A DNA stretch of 64,000 bases from Azospirillum oryzae (GTDB lineage: Bacteria > Pseudomonadota > Alphaproteobacteria > Azospirillales > Azospirillaceae). The position numbers and the translations under genes were made by a program. Location: positions 1-64,000 of the forward strand of contig NZ_VTTM01000018.1 of the NCBI RefSeq assembly GCF_008364795.1, given 5' to 3'. This document shows, piece by piece, positions 1 to 8,488 of this stretch. Every line of letters starts with the position of its first letter. The first letter of the stretch is position 1. The notes under the pieces were generated by a model. It was not told where the DNA came from, did not search any database, and saw only the letters and a list, made by a program, of their open reading frames with translations.

Positions 1-260
1 TGCACCAGGATGGCGCGGTCGGCACCCATGGCGAGAGCGGTGCGCAGGGTCTCCTGGGCCTGGGTCGGGCCGACGGAAACGACCACGATCTCGGTCGCCG
101 CACCGGCTTCCTTCAAGCGCACCGCCTCTTCGACGGCGATCTCGTCGAAGGGGTTCATCGAGAATTTCACGTTGGACGTCTCGACGCCGGACTGGTCGGT
201 CTTCACCCGGATCTTGACGTTGTAATCGACGACGCGCTTCACGGCGCAGAGGATCTTCAT
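1..260 (-). CDS. etfB: Electron transfer flavoprotein beta subunit, N-terminal part
   Basis: Partial gene: the ATG lies at 260 and the reading frame runs off the left edge after 86 codons. The N-terminus MKILCAVKRVVDYNVKIRVK and the NPFDEIAVEEAVRLKE segment are characteristic of the EtfB family, the soluble FAD/AMP-binding subunit that passes electrons from acyl-CoA dehydrogenases to ETF:quinone oxidoreductase. The family is known; the partner EtfA is not visible here. An acyl-CoA synthetase lies just upstream on the same strand, which fits a fatty-acid or branched-chain oxidation neighbourhood, but about 240 bp of inverted-repeat DNA separates them, so co-transcription is uncertain. Confidence 0.92.
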   Translation of the reverse strand, partial: MKILCAVKRVVDYNVKIRVKTDQSGVETSNVKFSMNPFDEIAVEEAVRLKEAGAATEIVVVSVGPTQAQETLRTALAMGADRAILV

Positions 261-310
261 GGCGCGAGTCCCTTTGAAAATGGGCGGCGTGCAGGCATGG
301 GAGGGCGTTG

Positions 311-486
311 CCCCCACCCCGACCCTCCCCCGCTGGGCGGGGGAGGGGGCAGATGCTTGGAGAGACATCGCAAAGGAGCGGCAGCAGTCCCCTCCCCCGC
401 CCAGCTCTCGCACAAAGCTCTGCTTTGTGCTGACGCGGCAGGCGGACCTTCGGTCCGCCGAGAGCGGGGGAGGGTTAGGGTGGGGG
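311..486. repeat. Intergenic palindromic element with nested hairpins
   Basis: Two 24-bp arms (311-334 and 463-486) are inverted copies with two mismatches. Between them lie at least three smaller hairpins: 325-345 (9-bp stem), 410-430 (9-bp stem around a CACAAAG motif) and 441-459 (8-bp stem, TTC loop). It fills the gap between the acyl-CoA synthetase stop and etfB. It looks like a mosaic palindromic intergenic element of GC-rich genomes and may also act as a terminator or processing site. No transposase is associated. Confidence 0.75.
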
Positions 487-501
487 TATCGGCTGACGCT
501 G

Positions 502-2154
502 TTACAGCCCCTCGGTCTGCTTGCGCAGGACGTATTTCTGGATCTTGCCGGTGGAGGTCTTCGGCAGCGGGCCGAACACCACCGTGCGCGGGCACTTGAA
601 GTGAGCCATGTGCGACCGGCAGAAGGCGATGATGTCGGCCTCGGTCGCGGTGGCGCCGTCCTTCAGGGTGACGAAGGCGCAGGGCGTCTCGCCCCACTTC
701 TCGTCGTGGCGGGCGACGACCGCGGCCTCCAGCACATCCGGGTGCTTGTAGAGGACATCCTCCACCTCGATGGACGAGATGTTCTCGCCGCCGGAGATGA
801 TGATGTCCTTCGACCGGTCCTTGATCTCGACGTAGCCGTCCTCGTGCCAGACGGCGAGGTCGCCGGTGTGGAACCAGCCGCCGGCGAAGGCCTCTTCCGT
901 CGCCTTGGGGTTCTTCAGGTAGCCCTTCATGACGTTGTTGCCGCGCATCATGATCTCGCCCATGCTGCGGCCGTCCTTCGGCATCGGCTCCAGCGTGAAG
1001 GGATCGGCGACGATCACCGCCTCCAGCATCGGGCCGCGCACGCCCTGGCGGGCCTTGATCGCCGCCTTCTCGTCCAGCGACAGGCCGTCCCAGCGGTCGT
1101 GCCAGACGCAGACCACGGTCGGGCCATAGCATTCGGTCAGGCCGTAGACGTGGGTGACTTCCCAGCCCATGCGCTCCATGCCGGCGATGACGGCGGCGGG
1201 CGGGGCGGCGCCGGCCACCATCACCTTCACCTTCTGCTCGATGCCCTGCTTCAGCTCGGCCGGCGCATTGTTCAGCATGTTCAGGACGATGGGCGCGCCG
1301 CAAAAGTTGGTCACCTTCTCGTCGCGGATCAGCGTCAGCACGGTATCGGGACGGACCTGACGCAGGCAGACGGCGGTGCCGGCGGTGACCGCGATGGTCC
1401 AGGGGAAGCACCAGCCGTTGCAGTGGAACATCGGCAGCGTCCACAGATACACGGGCGCGTCGCCCATGTTCCAGGACAGCGCGTTCGACACCGCGTTCAG
1501 GTAGGCGCCGCGGTGGTGATAGACGACGCCTTTCGGGTTGCCGGTGGTGCCGGAGGTGTAGTTCAGCGCGATGGCCTGCCATTCGTCGGCCGGCGGGGTC
1601 CAGGGATGCTCGGTCCCGACATCGCTGATGAAGGCCTCGTAATCGCGGTCGCCGATCAGCTCGCCGCCGGTATAGGTCGGGTCGTCGATGTCCACCACCG
1701 GGATCGGCGATTCCAACAGGGCCAGTGCCTTCTCGGCGACGCCGGAGAACTCCCGGTCGACGATCAGGATCTTCGCCTCGCCATGCTTCAAGATGAAGGC
1801 GATGGCCTCGGCGTCCAGACGAGTGTTGATGGCGTTCAGCACGGCCCCGGCCAGGGGCACGCCGAAATGCGCCTCGAACAGTTCAGGCGTGTTGGCGGCC
1901 AGCATGGCGACGGTGTCGCCGGTGCCGATCCCAACATTCGCCAGCGCGGCGGCCAGACGGCGCACGCGGACGAAGGTCTCCGCCCAGGTCCGGCGGACCG
2001 GGCCATGGACGACGGCCAACCGGTCGGGCCACACCGCGGCGGCGCGCTCCAGGAAGGTCAGCGGCGTCAGGGCGACGAAATTGGCGGCGTTGCGGTCGAG
2101 ATCGCGCTCATAAGCGTTGGCGCTGGCATCGGCTGCGGCGGCATGTGCATTCAT
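502..2154 (-). CDS. Acyl-CoA synthetase, AMP-forming (DmdB-like)
   Basis: A 550-residue cytoplasmic enzyme of the ANL superfamily that activates a fatty or other carboxylic acid to its acyl-CoA via an acyl-adenylate. Visible motifs are the ATP-binding loop YTSGTTGNPKG near residue 190, GWFHTGDLAVWHEDGYVEIK with the following KDRSKDIIISGGENIS hinge, and the C-terminal catalytic lysine in KTSTGKIQKY. The segment around PMFHCNGWCFPW is typical of the medium-chain/3-methylmercaptopropionate ligase branch, but the substrate cannot be read from sequence. The ATG at 2154 follows GGGGAGAAC. A longer frame upstream reaches 2265 but has no ribosome site or homology-like sequence. It sits upstream of etfB, consistent with acyl-CoA oxidation. 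Confidence 0.9.
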   Translation of the reverse strand: MNAHAAAADASANAYERDLDRNAANFVALTPLTFLERAAAVWPDRLAVVHGPVRRTWAETFVRVRRLAAALANVGIGTGDTVAMLAANTPELFEAHFGVPLAGAVLNAINTRLDAEAIAFILKHGEAKILIVDREFSGVAEKALALLESPIPVVDIDDPTYTGGELIGDRDYEAFISDVGTEHPWTPPADEWQAIALNYTSGTTGNPKGVVYHHRGAYLNAVSNALSWNMGDAPVYLWTLPMFHCNGWCFPWTIAVTAGTAVCLRQVRPDTVLTLIRDEKVTNFCGAPIVLNMLNNAPAELKQGIEQKVKVMVAGAAPPAAVIAGMERMGWEVTHVYGLTECYGPTVVCVWHDRWDGLSLDEKAAIKARQGVRGPMLEAVIVADPFTLEPMPKDGRSMGEIMMRGNNVMKGYLKNPKATEEAFAGGWFHTGDLAVWHEDGYVEIKDRSKDIIISGGENISSIEVEDVLYKHPDVLEAAVVARHDEKWGETPCAFVTLKDGATATEADIIAFCRSHMAHFKCPRTVVFGPLPKTSTGKIQKYVLRKQTEGL

Positions 2155-2338
2155 CGGACCGTTCTCCCCAGGGGTTCTTTGTTGCGCGCCGACATTGGGC
2201 GCGGCGGTGTTGGGAAAAGCCTGTACCAGATCAGCTTTGCGCAACTTTCTCAGGATTATGACCAATTGTTATTGTCGTTGTTTCGACATGGCGCAGGGGT
2301 GGTGCCCCCGTCACCGCAACCCGATCATCTCAACCCAA

Positions 2339-3061
2339 TCACCTCAACCACGTCACGTCTCCCGCGAACAGGTACCCGGCGCCGTAGACGGTCTTGATCA
2401 GCCGCGGCGCGCGCGGGTCCTCCTCGATCTTCTTGCGGATGCGCGAGATGCGGACGTCGATGCTGCGGTCATAGGGAAAATCGTCGCGGTCCTGGTCGGG
2501 GCCCTGCAGATGCTCGCGCGACAGCACGCGCTTGGGCGCCTTCAGCAGCATCAGTAGAAGCGAGGCCTCCGCCGCCGTCAGGCTTTCCTGCCGGCCGTCG
2601 TCGGCGGTCAGCGTCAGGTTGCCCAGATCGAACACCCAGGGGCCGAAGCGCGCCCGCGCGGTCTCGGCCGGGGCGGCGGCGCTGGACAGCTGCTCGCGGC
2701 GACGGATGGCGCTGTTGACGCGGGCCACCAGTTCCCGCGACTCGAACGGCTTCACGATATAGTCGTCGGCCCCCAGCTCCAGCCCCAGCACGCGGTCGGA
2801 GGTGCCGCCGCGCCCGGACAGGATGATGACGCCGAACCGCACGTCCTCCCACAGCTCGCGCACCAGGGTCAGGCCGTCCATGTCGGGCAGGCCGAGATCC
2901 ACCAGGCACAGGTCGGGGGCCTGACGCTGGATCGCCGCCCGCGCCTCGCGCCCGCTCGCCCAGCAGGACACGTCATAGCCGTAGCCCTCCAGCACCTCCG
3001 TCACCAGCCGGCGGATGTCGGCCTCGTCCTCGACCACATAGATGCGCTTCTTCTGTCCCAC
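2339..3061 (-). CDS. OmpR-family response regulator
   Basis: A 240-residue two-domain DNA-binding regulator. The receiver has the acidic pocket in YVVEDEADIRR, the phosphoacceptor Asp in LCLVDLGLPDMDG and the conserved Lys in YIVKPFES. The C-terminal winged helix ends in DVRISRIRKKIEEDP and VYGAGYLF. I chose the GTG at 3061 because GAGGGGAAA lies six bases before it; an in-frame ATG at 3094 has a poor site. The gene follows a hybrid sensor kinase on the same strand (79 bp gap), and the pair is divergent from the acetate permease operon. A kinase-regulator pair controlling organic acid uptake is a reasonable inference, not shown. Confidence 0.9.
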   Translation of the reverse strand: MGQKKRIYVVEDEADIRRLVTEVLEGYGYDVSCWASGREARAAIQRQAPDLCLVDLGLPDMDGLTLVRELWEDVRFGVIILSGRGGTSDRVLGLELGADDYIVKPFESRELVARVNSAIRRREQLSSAAAPAETARARFGPWVFDLGNLTLTADDGRQESLTAAEASLLLMLLKAPKRVLSREHLQGPDQDRDDFPYDRSIDVRISRIRKKIEEDPRAPRLIKTVYGAGYLFAGDVTWLR

Positions 3062-3140
3062 GCGCGTTTCCCCTCGGCACTCGTCGCCCTGCATTTTTTC
3101 AGGTGCATTCTATTAGGTGCGTTCTCTGGGCCCGACGATA

Positions 3141-5969
3141 TCAGGCCGGCGCGGGTTCGGCGGCGTGGCCGATGGCCGCCACCAGGTCCCGCTTGTCCCA
3201 TGGCTTGCGCAGTATGACGGCATCGGCGGGGACGTCGCCATACTCGACGGCGAATCCGCTGACCAGAACCACCCGCATGGCCGGCCGCAGCAGGCGGGCG
3301 CGCCGCGCCAGCTCCACCCCCGACAGGCCCGGCATCACGATGTCGGAGACCAGCAGCGACAGCCCGTCGATCTGCTCCACCAGTTCCGCCGCCTCATCGC
3401 CGCTGGCCGCCTCCACCACCGAGAAGCCGAGGTCCACCAACTGCTGGCGCATCACCTGCCGCACGTCGTCGTTGTCCTCCGCCACCAGCGCCAGTTGGCC
3501 GGACCAGCCACCGGGCTGCGGTTCGGCCGTCACCGGATCGGCGTCCTGCAGGCGCGCCACCGGCTCGGCACGCGGCAGCAGCAGGGTGACTGCGGTCCCT
3601 TCCCCCGGCCGGCTGTCGATGCGCAGATAGCCGCGCGACTGCTTGACGAAGCCGTAGACCATCGACAGCCCCAGCCCCGAACCCAAAGCCTTCGTCGTGA
3701 AGAAGGGCTCCACCGCACGGGCCAGCGCCTCCGGCGTGAAGCCGGTGCCGGTGTCGCTGACGCGGATTTCCAGGTAATCGTCGGGCCGGACCGGCTCGTC
3801 GAAGGACTGGTCGTCCTCCAGCTTGCGGATGCTCACCGCGATGTCGAGCCGCCCGCCGTTGGCCATGGCGTCGCGCGCGTTGATGGCGAGGTTGACCAGC
3901 GCGTTTTCCAACTGGGTCTGGTCGGCGATGGTCCAGCATTCCCGCCCCTCCTCGGGCACGCCGATGGCGATGGAGCTGGGGAAGGAGCGGCGCAGCAGCA
4001 CCGCCATGTCGCGCAGCAGGCCGCACAGCTCAATTGGTTCCGGCTTCAGCGGCTGCTGGCGGGAGAAGGCGAGCAGACGGGCGGTGATGTCGGCGCCGCG
4101 GCGGCCGGCGCGCTGGGCCGGCTCCAGATAGGCGTCCAGCCCCTCCACCGAAGCGTAGCGGTCGCGCGCCGCCGACAGGTTGCCGATGATGATCGACAGC
4201 AAATTGTTGAAATCATGCGCAAGCCCGCCCGACAGCTGGCCGACCGCCTTCAGCCGCTGAGCCTCCACCAGCTGCCGTTCGGTCTGCTTCTCGTCGGTGA
4301 TGTCCAGCGTCAGCACGAACAGGCCCGTGACGGCGCCCTCTTCTCCACGATGCGGGATCAGCGTCGTCTTGGTCACCATGTCGCGGCCGTCGCGCGGGAA
4401 GGCGTATTCGAAGGTCACCACGCTCCCCGACAGGCAGCGGTCGAGATGGGGACCGAGCGCCGCCATGGCGCGCCGGCCGACCACGGCGGCAAGGTCGCGG
4501 CCGATCACCTCGGCCTTGTCCCGCCCGACCAGTTCGGCCCAGCGCAGGTTGGCGAAAGTCAGCCGGCCGTCGCGGTCCAGCCCGGCGATGCAGGCGGGAA
4601 TGGCGTCCAGGATCACGCGCTGCCGGGTTTCCGCCTCCGCCAGCGCGGCGGTGCGGTCGCGCACCCGGCTGTCCAGCGTGGCGACGGTATCGCGCAACTG
4701 CCGGACCATGCCGTCGAAGGCGGTTCCCAGCAGCCCGATCTCGTCGCCGCGGCGGATGCCGCTCTGGGCGTCCAGATCGCCGGCGCGCACCTGTGCCGCG
4801 GTGTCGGCCAGACGGCGCAGCGGCCGGACCAGCCGGCCGACCGCGATGTAGCCCAGCAGGCTGCCCGCCGCCATCAGCGCCATGCCGATGGCGAGGATGC
4901 GGTTGCCCAGCACCACCGACGACCGCCGCAGCTCGTCCACATAGACGGACGAGGCGATGTACCAGTCGAACCCCTCGAAATGCCGGACCCAGCTGATCTT
5001 CTCATACGCATAATTGCCGGGGTCGTCGGGCTTGTCCCACAGGTAGGTCAGCGGCATCCCCTTGGCCGCCGCGGCCTTCAAATCCTCGGCGATCGGGCGC
5101 CCGGTGGCCGAATTCAGCCGGTCGCCGAAGGCCGTGCCCTCGATGTTCGAATTCGGGTGGATGATCATCCGGTTCGCCGAATCGAAGATGTAGAGATAGC
5201 CGGTGCGGGCGATGCGCAGCTTGCGCAGGGCTTGGCGCAGATCCTCGATCGCCTCGGCCTTGCGCCGCTCCACCTCGGCATCGACGTCGGCCAGATAGGC
5301 GCCGGTGCCGACGATGATGCCGCGCTTCGCCAAATCCTTGAAGAAGCTGAGCTTCGGTGCCCGCTCGTCGCCGTTGGGCCGCCACCACGGATAGGTCTGG
5401 AACCCCTCCCCCTCGCGCTTGGCGGTGGCGACGATGGTGGGCAGGATGTGGCGGCCCAGATTGTCGCGCAGATCGTCGGACTTCCGCCCCTCGTAGTCGG
5501 GCGACGGATGCGACAGGATCACCGAGTCGTAGCCGATGGCCCAGACATAGTCGCCGTTGCCGTAACGGAAGGCGTGCAGCCCCTCCATCGCCTCGCGACG
5601 AGCCTCCTCGGCCGATATCTCGCCACGGTCGGCGCGGGCATAGACATGCTCGATGTAGCCGACCGCCAGTTCCAGCACGTCGCGCAGGCGGGTCTTGTAC
5701 GACTCGACCGTGGCCGTCCGCTGCTCCTCCAGCCCGACGCGGATGCGGCTGACCAGTTCGAACACGTTGTCGAGGATGGTGCGGCTGGCGTCGCGTTCGA
5801 TCTCGTAGGCCTTCTCCTCGATGAAGGGGACCGAGAAGACATAGGCCGCTGCGGAGAACAGCCCGAGCGAGATCAGGATTGCCGAGAACAGCCGGAGGAA
5901 CAGGGGCGAGCGGATCATTTTCCGGGCGGGGACGGCAGGATGCGGGAATTGGGGAGTTGCCGCCATCAT
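3141..5969 (-). CDS. Cache-domain hybrid sensor histidine kinase
   Basis: About 942 residues. An N-terminal membrane segment (near 20-48) is followed by a periplasmic double Cache module (about 50-345) in which the paired motifs IGYDSVILSHPSPDYEGR and YIFDSANRMIIHPNSNIEG are seen. A second membrane segment (about 352-375), HAMP, one PAS domain, HisKA with the phosphoacceptor His in GGLAHDFNN, an ATPase domain and a C-terminal receiver (Asp in LLVSDIVMPG) follow. Such Cache domains usually bind small organic acids or amino acids. The start is uncertain: ATG at 5969, ATG at 5918 and TTG at 5993 are all in frame. The phosphorelay probably includes the adjacent OmpR-type regulator, and the gene is divergent from DUF485-actP. 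Confidence 0.9.
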   Translation of the reverse strand: MMAATPQFPHPAVPARKMIRSPLFLRLFSAILISLGLFSAAAYVFSVPFIEEKAYEIERDASRTILDNVFELVSRIRVGLEEQRTATVESYKTRLRDVLELAVGYIEHVYARADRGEISAEEARREAMEGLHAFRYGNGDYVWAIGYDSVILSHPSPDYEGRKSDDLRDNLGRHILPTIVATAKREGEGFQTYPWWRPNGDERAPKLSFFKDLAKRGIIVGTGAYLADVDAEVERRKAEAIEDLRQALRKLRIARTGYLYIFDSANRMIIHPNSNIEGTAFGDRLNSATGRPIAEDLKAAAAKGMPLTYLWDKPDDPGNYAYEKISWVRHFEGFDWYIASSVYVDELRRSSVVLGNRILAIGMALMAAGSLLGYIAVGRLVRPLRRLADTAAQVRAGDLDAQSGIRRGDEIGLLGTAFDGMVRQLRDTVATLDSRVRDRTAALAEAETRQRVILDAIPACIAGLDRDGRLTFANLRWAELVGRDKAEVIGRDLAAVVGRRAMAALGPHLDRCLSGSVVTFEYAFPRDGRDMVTKTTLIPHRGEEGAVTGLFVLTLDITDEKQTERQLVEAQRLKAVGQLSGGLAHDFNNLLSIIIGNLSAARDRYASVEGLDAYLEPAQRAGRRGADITARLLAFSRQQPLKPEPIELCGLLRDMAVLLRRSFPSSIAIGVPEEGRECWTIADQTQLENALVNLAINARDAMANGGRLDIAVSIRKLEDDQSFDEPVRPDDYLEIRVSDTGTGFTPEALARAVEPFFTTKALGSGLGLSMVYGFVKQSRGYLRIDSRPGEGTAVTLLLPRAEPVARLQDADPVTAEPQPGGWSGQLALVAEDNDDVRQVMRQQLVDLGFSVVEAASGDEAAELVEQIDGLSLLVSDIVMPGLSGVELARRARLLRPAMRVVLVSGFAVEYGDVPADAVILRKPWDKRDLVAAIGHAAEPAPA

Positions 5970-6149
5970 CCCAGCTTCGCCGCCGCGTCTCAATGCGAAT
6001 CGGTGGGATTGTTACCTGAATTACGCTGAAACAATTCGTCATATTTCCGGGAAATTTGCGAAACAGTGTTTTGTTAGCCGAAAAGCCATAAGCCGAATCC
6101 CATCAATTTGGGTCGGGCACCACAAGGACGTCCAGCGTCTGGAGGAAAC

Positions 6150-6473
6150 ATGCACTCCCCCGCCAACAACCCGGTCTATGAGAGGGTCCGCCGGAACCCC
6201 AAATTCCAGGAATTGGTGCGCCAGCGCAGCCGGCTGGCCCTGATCCTGTCGGCCATCGTGCTGGTCGGCTATTACAGCTTCATGATGGTGGTCGCCTTCG
6301 CGCCGGACCTGCTGCACAAGCCGATCTCCGACGAGTCGTCGCTCAGCGTCGGCTTTCCCATCGGGGCGGGGATCATCATCCTGTCCTGGCTGCTGACCGG
6401 CGTCTACTCCCACTTCGCCAACGGCCGCTTCCAGGACCTGACCGACGAGATCACGCGGGAGACGCTGCAATGA
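6150..6473 (+). CDS. DUF485 membrane protein (YjcH-like)
   Basis: A 107-residue inner-membrane protein with two predicted helices, around LALILSAIVLVGYYSFMMVV and IGAGIIILSWLLTGVYSHFA. The N-terminal VYERVRRNPKFQELVRQR pattern is the DUF485 signature. The ATG at 6150 has GGAGGAAA immediately upstream, which rules against the longer in-frame start at 6108. It overlaps the next gene by four bases (ATGA), the usual arrangement of yjcH with actP, where it is thought to act as an accessory subunit of the acetate symporter. Confidence 0.9.
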   Translation: MHSPANNPVYERVRRNPKFQELVRQRSRLALILSAIVLVGYYSFMMVVAFAPDLLHKPISDESSLSVGFPIGAGIIILSWLLTGVYSHFANGRFQDLTDEITRETLQ

Positions 6474-8152
6474 CCGCCCGCCGGATCCTCCTCGCAGCGG
6501 CTGCCGCCACCCTGTTCGCCACCCTGTCCGCCGTGCCGGCGCTGGCCGCCGGCGATGTCGGGCAGCTGGAAAAGCAGCCGATCAACCTGTCGGCCATCGG
6601 CATGTTCATCGCCTTCGTGCTGATGACGCTGGGCATCACCTACTGGGCGGCCAGCCGCACCCGCTCCACGTCGGACTTCTACACCGCGGGCGGCGGCATC
6701 ACCGGGTTCCAGAACGGTCTGGCCATCGCCGGCGACTATATGTCGGCCGCGACGCTGCTGGGCCTGTCGAGCCTCGTCTTCGCCAAGGGCTATGACGGCT
6801 TCGTCTACACCATCAGCTTCTTCGTCGGCTGGCCGATCATCCTGTTCCTGCTGGCGGAGCGGCTGCGCAACCTCGGCCACTTCACCTTCGCCGACATCGC
6901 CTCATACCGGCTGGACCAGGGCAAGATCCGCACCTTCGCCGCCATCGGCTCGCTGACGGTGGTGTGCTTCTACCTGATCGTCCAGATGGTCGGCGCCGGG
7001 CAGCTGATCAAGCTGCTGTTCGGGCTGGACTACAACGTCGCGGTGATCGTGGTCGGCGTGCTGATGGTGGTCTACGTCACCTTCGGCGGCATGATCGCCA
7101 CCACCTGGGTGCAGATCATCAAGGCGGTGCTGCTGCTGGGCGGCGGCATCCTGCTGGCCTTCCTGGCGTTGTCGCGCTTCGGCTTCAGCCTGGAGGCGAT
7201 CGCCAAGAGCGCCATCGCCGCGCACAAGGACGGCGTAAAGATCATGGGGCCGGGCACGCTGCTGGCCGACCCGGTGTCGGCGGTGTCGCTGTCGCTGGGC
7301 CTGCTGTTCGGCACCGCCGCCCTGCCGCACATCATGATGCGCTTCTTCACCGTCCCCAACGCGCGTGAGGCCCGCAAGTCGGTCTTCTACGCGTCCGGCT
7401 TCATCGGCTTCTTCTTCCTGATCGTCTGCGTGCTGGGCATGGCGGCGATCACCATCGTCGGTACCGACCCGCAGTTCTTCGAAGGCGGCAAGGTCGGCGG
7501 CAAGCTGATCGGCGGCGGCAACATGCCGGTGATGCATCTGGCCAAGGCGCTGGGCGGCGACCTGTTCCTGGGCTTCCTGTCGGCGGTCGCCTTCGCCACC
7601 ATCCTGGCGGTGGTGTCGGGTCTGGCCCTGGCCGGCGCCTCGGCCATCGCCCACGACCTCTATGCCCGCGTCATCCGCAAGGGCGAGGCGACGGAGCGCG
7701 AGGAGATGCGCGTCTCCAAGATCGCGTCGCTGGTGCTGGGCGTGCTGGCCGTGGTGCTGGGCATCGCCTTCGAGAAGCAGAACGTCGCCTTCCTGGTCGG
7801 CCTGACCTTCGGCGTCGCGGCCTCGGTGAACTTCCCGGTGCTGATCCTGTCGATGTACTGGAAGGGGCTGACCACGCGCGGCGCGCTGGCGGGCGGCATC
7901 GCCGGCCTGATCTCCGCGGTCACGCTGGTGGTCCTGTCGAACGCCGTCTGGGTCGTCGTGCTGAACAACCCGAAGCCGATCTTCCCCTACGAGCAGCCGG
8001 CCCTGTTCTCGATGACGCTGGCCTTCCTCGTCACCATCATCGTGTCGAAGCTGGACAGCAGCGCGTCGGCCCGCGCCGAGCGCGATGCCTTCGAGGACCA
8101 GTTCGTCCGCTCCCAGACCGGCATCGGTGCCGCCGCCGCGGCCAAGCACTGA
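6470..8152 (+). CDS. actP: Cation/acetate symporter ActP
   Basis: A 560-residue sodium:solute symporter of the SSS family that imports acetate and related short carboxylates across the inner membrane. An N-terminal signal-like segment ends near AVPALA, as in ActP. About 13 hydrophobic helices follow. Family landmarks include TSDFYTAGGGITGFQNGLAI, AGDYMSAATLLG and GTAALPHIMMRFFTVPN. It is translationally coupled to the DUF485 gene and followed within 20 bp by a strong terminator. The divergent Cache-type kinase and regulator may control it. The family call is firm; the precise substrate range is inferred. Confidence 0.93.
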   Translation: MTARRILLAAAAATLFATLSAVPALAAGDVGQLEKQPINLSAIGMFIAFVLMTLGITYWAASRTRSTSDFYTAGGGITGFQNGLAIAGDYMSAATLLGLSSLVFAKGYDGFVYTISFFVGWPIILFLLAERLRNLGHFTFADIASYRLDQGKIRTFAAIGSLTVVCFYLIVQMVGAGQLIKLLFGLDYNVAVIVVGVLMVVYVTFGGMIATTWVQIIKAVLLLGGGILLAFLALSRFGFSLEAIAKSAIAAHKDGVKIMGPGTLLADPVSAVSLSLGLLFGTAALPHIMMRFFTVPNAREARKSVFYASGFIGFFFLIVCVLGMAAITIVGTDPQFFEGGKVGGKLIGGGNMPVMHLAKALGGDLFLGFLSAVAFATILAVVSGLALAGASAIAHDLYARVIRKGEATEREEMRVSKIASLVLGVLAVVLGIAFEKQNVAFLVGLTFGVAASVNFPVLILSMYWKGLTTRGALAGGIAGLISAVTLVVLSNAVWVVVLNNPKPIFPYEQPALFSMTLAFLVTIIVSKLDSSASARAERDAFEDQFVRSQTGIGAAAAAKH

Positions 8153-8170
8153 CGGTCTGGTACGCAGAAA

Positions 8171-8206
8171 AAAGCGCCCTTCCCCGGTCTCGGGGAAGGG
8201 CGCTTT
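8171..8206 (+). terminator. Intrinsic terminator after actP
   Basis: A perfect 15-bp stem (8171-8185 with 8192-8206) closes a 6-base loop. A-rich sequence precedes it and TTT ends the right arm, so it can serve both actP and the convergent small gene at 8214-8435. Confidence 0.9.
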
Positions 8207-8213
8207 CCTTCTG

Positions 8214-8435
8214 TCAGCCCGCCGAAACGCTGTTGTCCTTGCGGCGGGACAGCTGAACCTGCCCGTCCAGGCATTTGACGTAGCCGGTCTTGCCCGGCTT
8301 CAGCCCATCGAGGATGGTCACCAGCGCACGGGGGATCGCCGCGAATTCCTTGGAGCCGCGCGACTGGCCGTTGTAGGCGGCGATGTGCTTGCGCAGGTCC
8401 TCCTTGGACACCGGCTTCCCGTCATTCCCGATCAT
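8214..8435 (-). CDS. Small hypothetical protein, 73 residues
   Basis: The frame starts at ATG 8435 (MIGNDGKPVSKEDLRKHI) and ends directly beside the actP terminator. The product is small, basic and soluble, with no signal peptide or membrane helix. I do not recognise the family. It lies 53 bp downstream of a sensor kinase on the same strand and may be co-transcribed. The upstream part of this open frame, which overlaps the kinase gene, is a shadow in another frame and was excluded. Support is a reasonable codon pattern and a well-placed terminator only. Confidence 0.6.
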   Translation of the reverse strand: MIGNDGKPVSKEDLRKHIAAYNGQSRGSKEFAAIPRALVTILDGLKPGKTGYVKCLDGQVQLSRRKDNSVSAG

Positions 8436-8488
8436 CTTGTCCGCCTTTCGATCCGCCTCAAAGCCAACAGGCTCGATTGGCGACAGGC

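Noticed and set aside
3117..6029. A 970-codon plus-strand frame opposite the hybrid kinase
   Set aside because: The kinase on the other strand has complete, ordered domains; the plus frame is Arg/His/Asp-rich shadow sequence.
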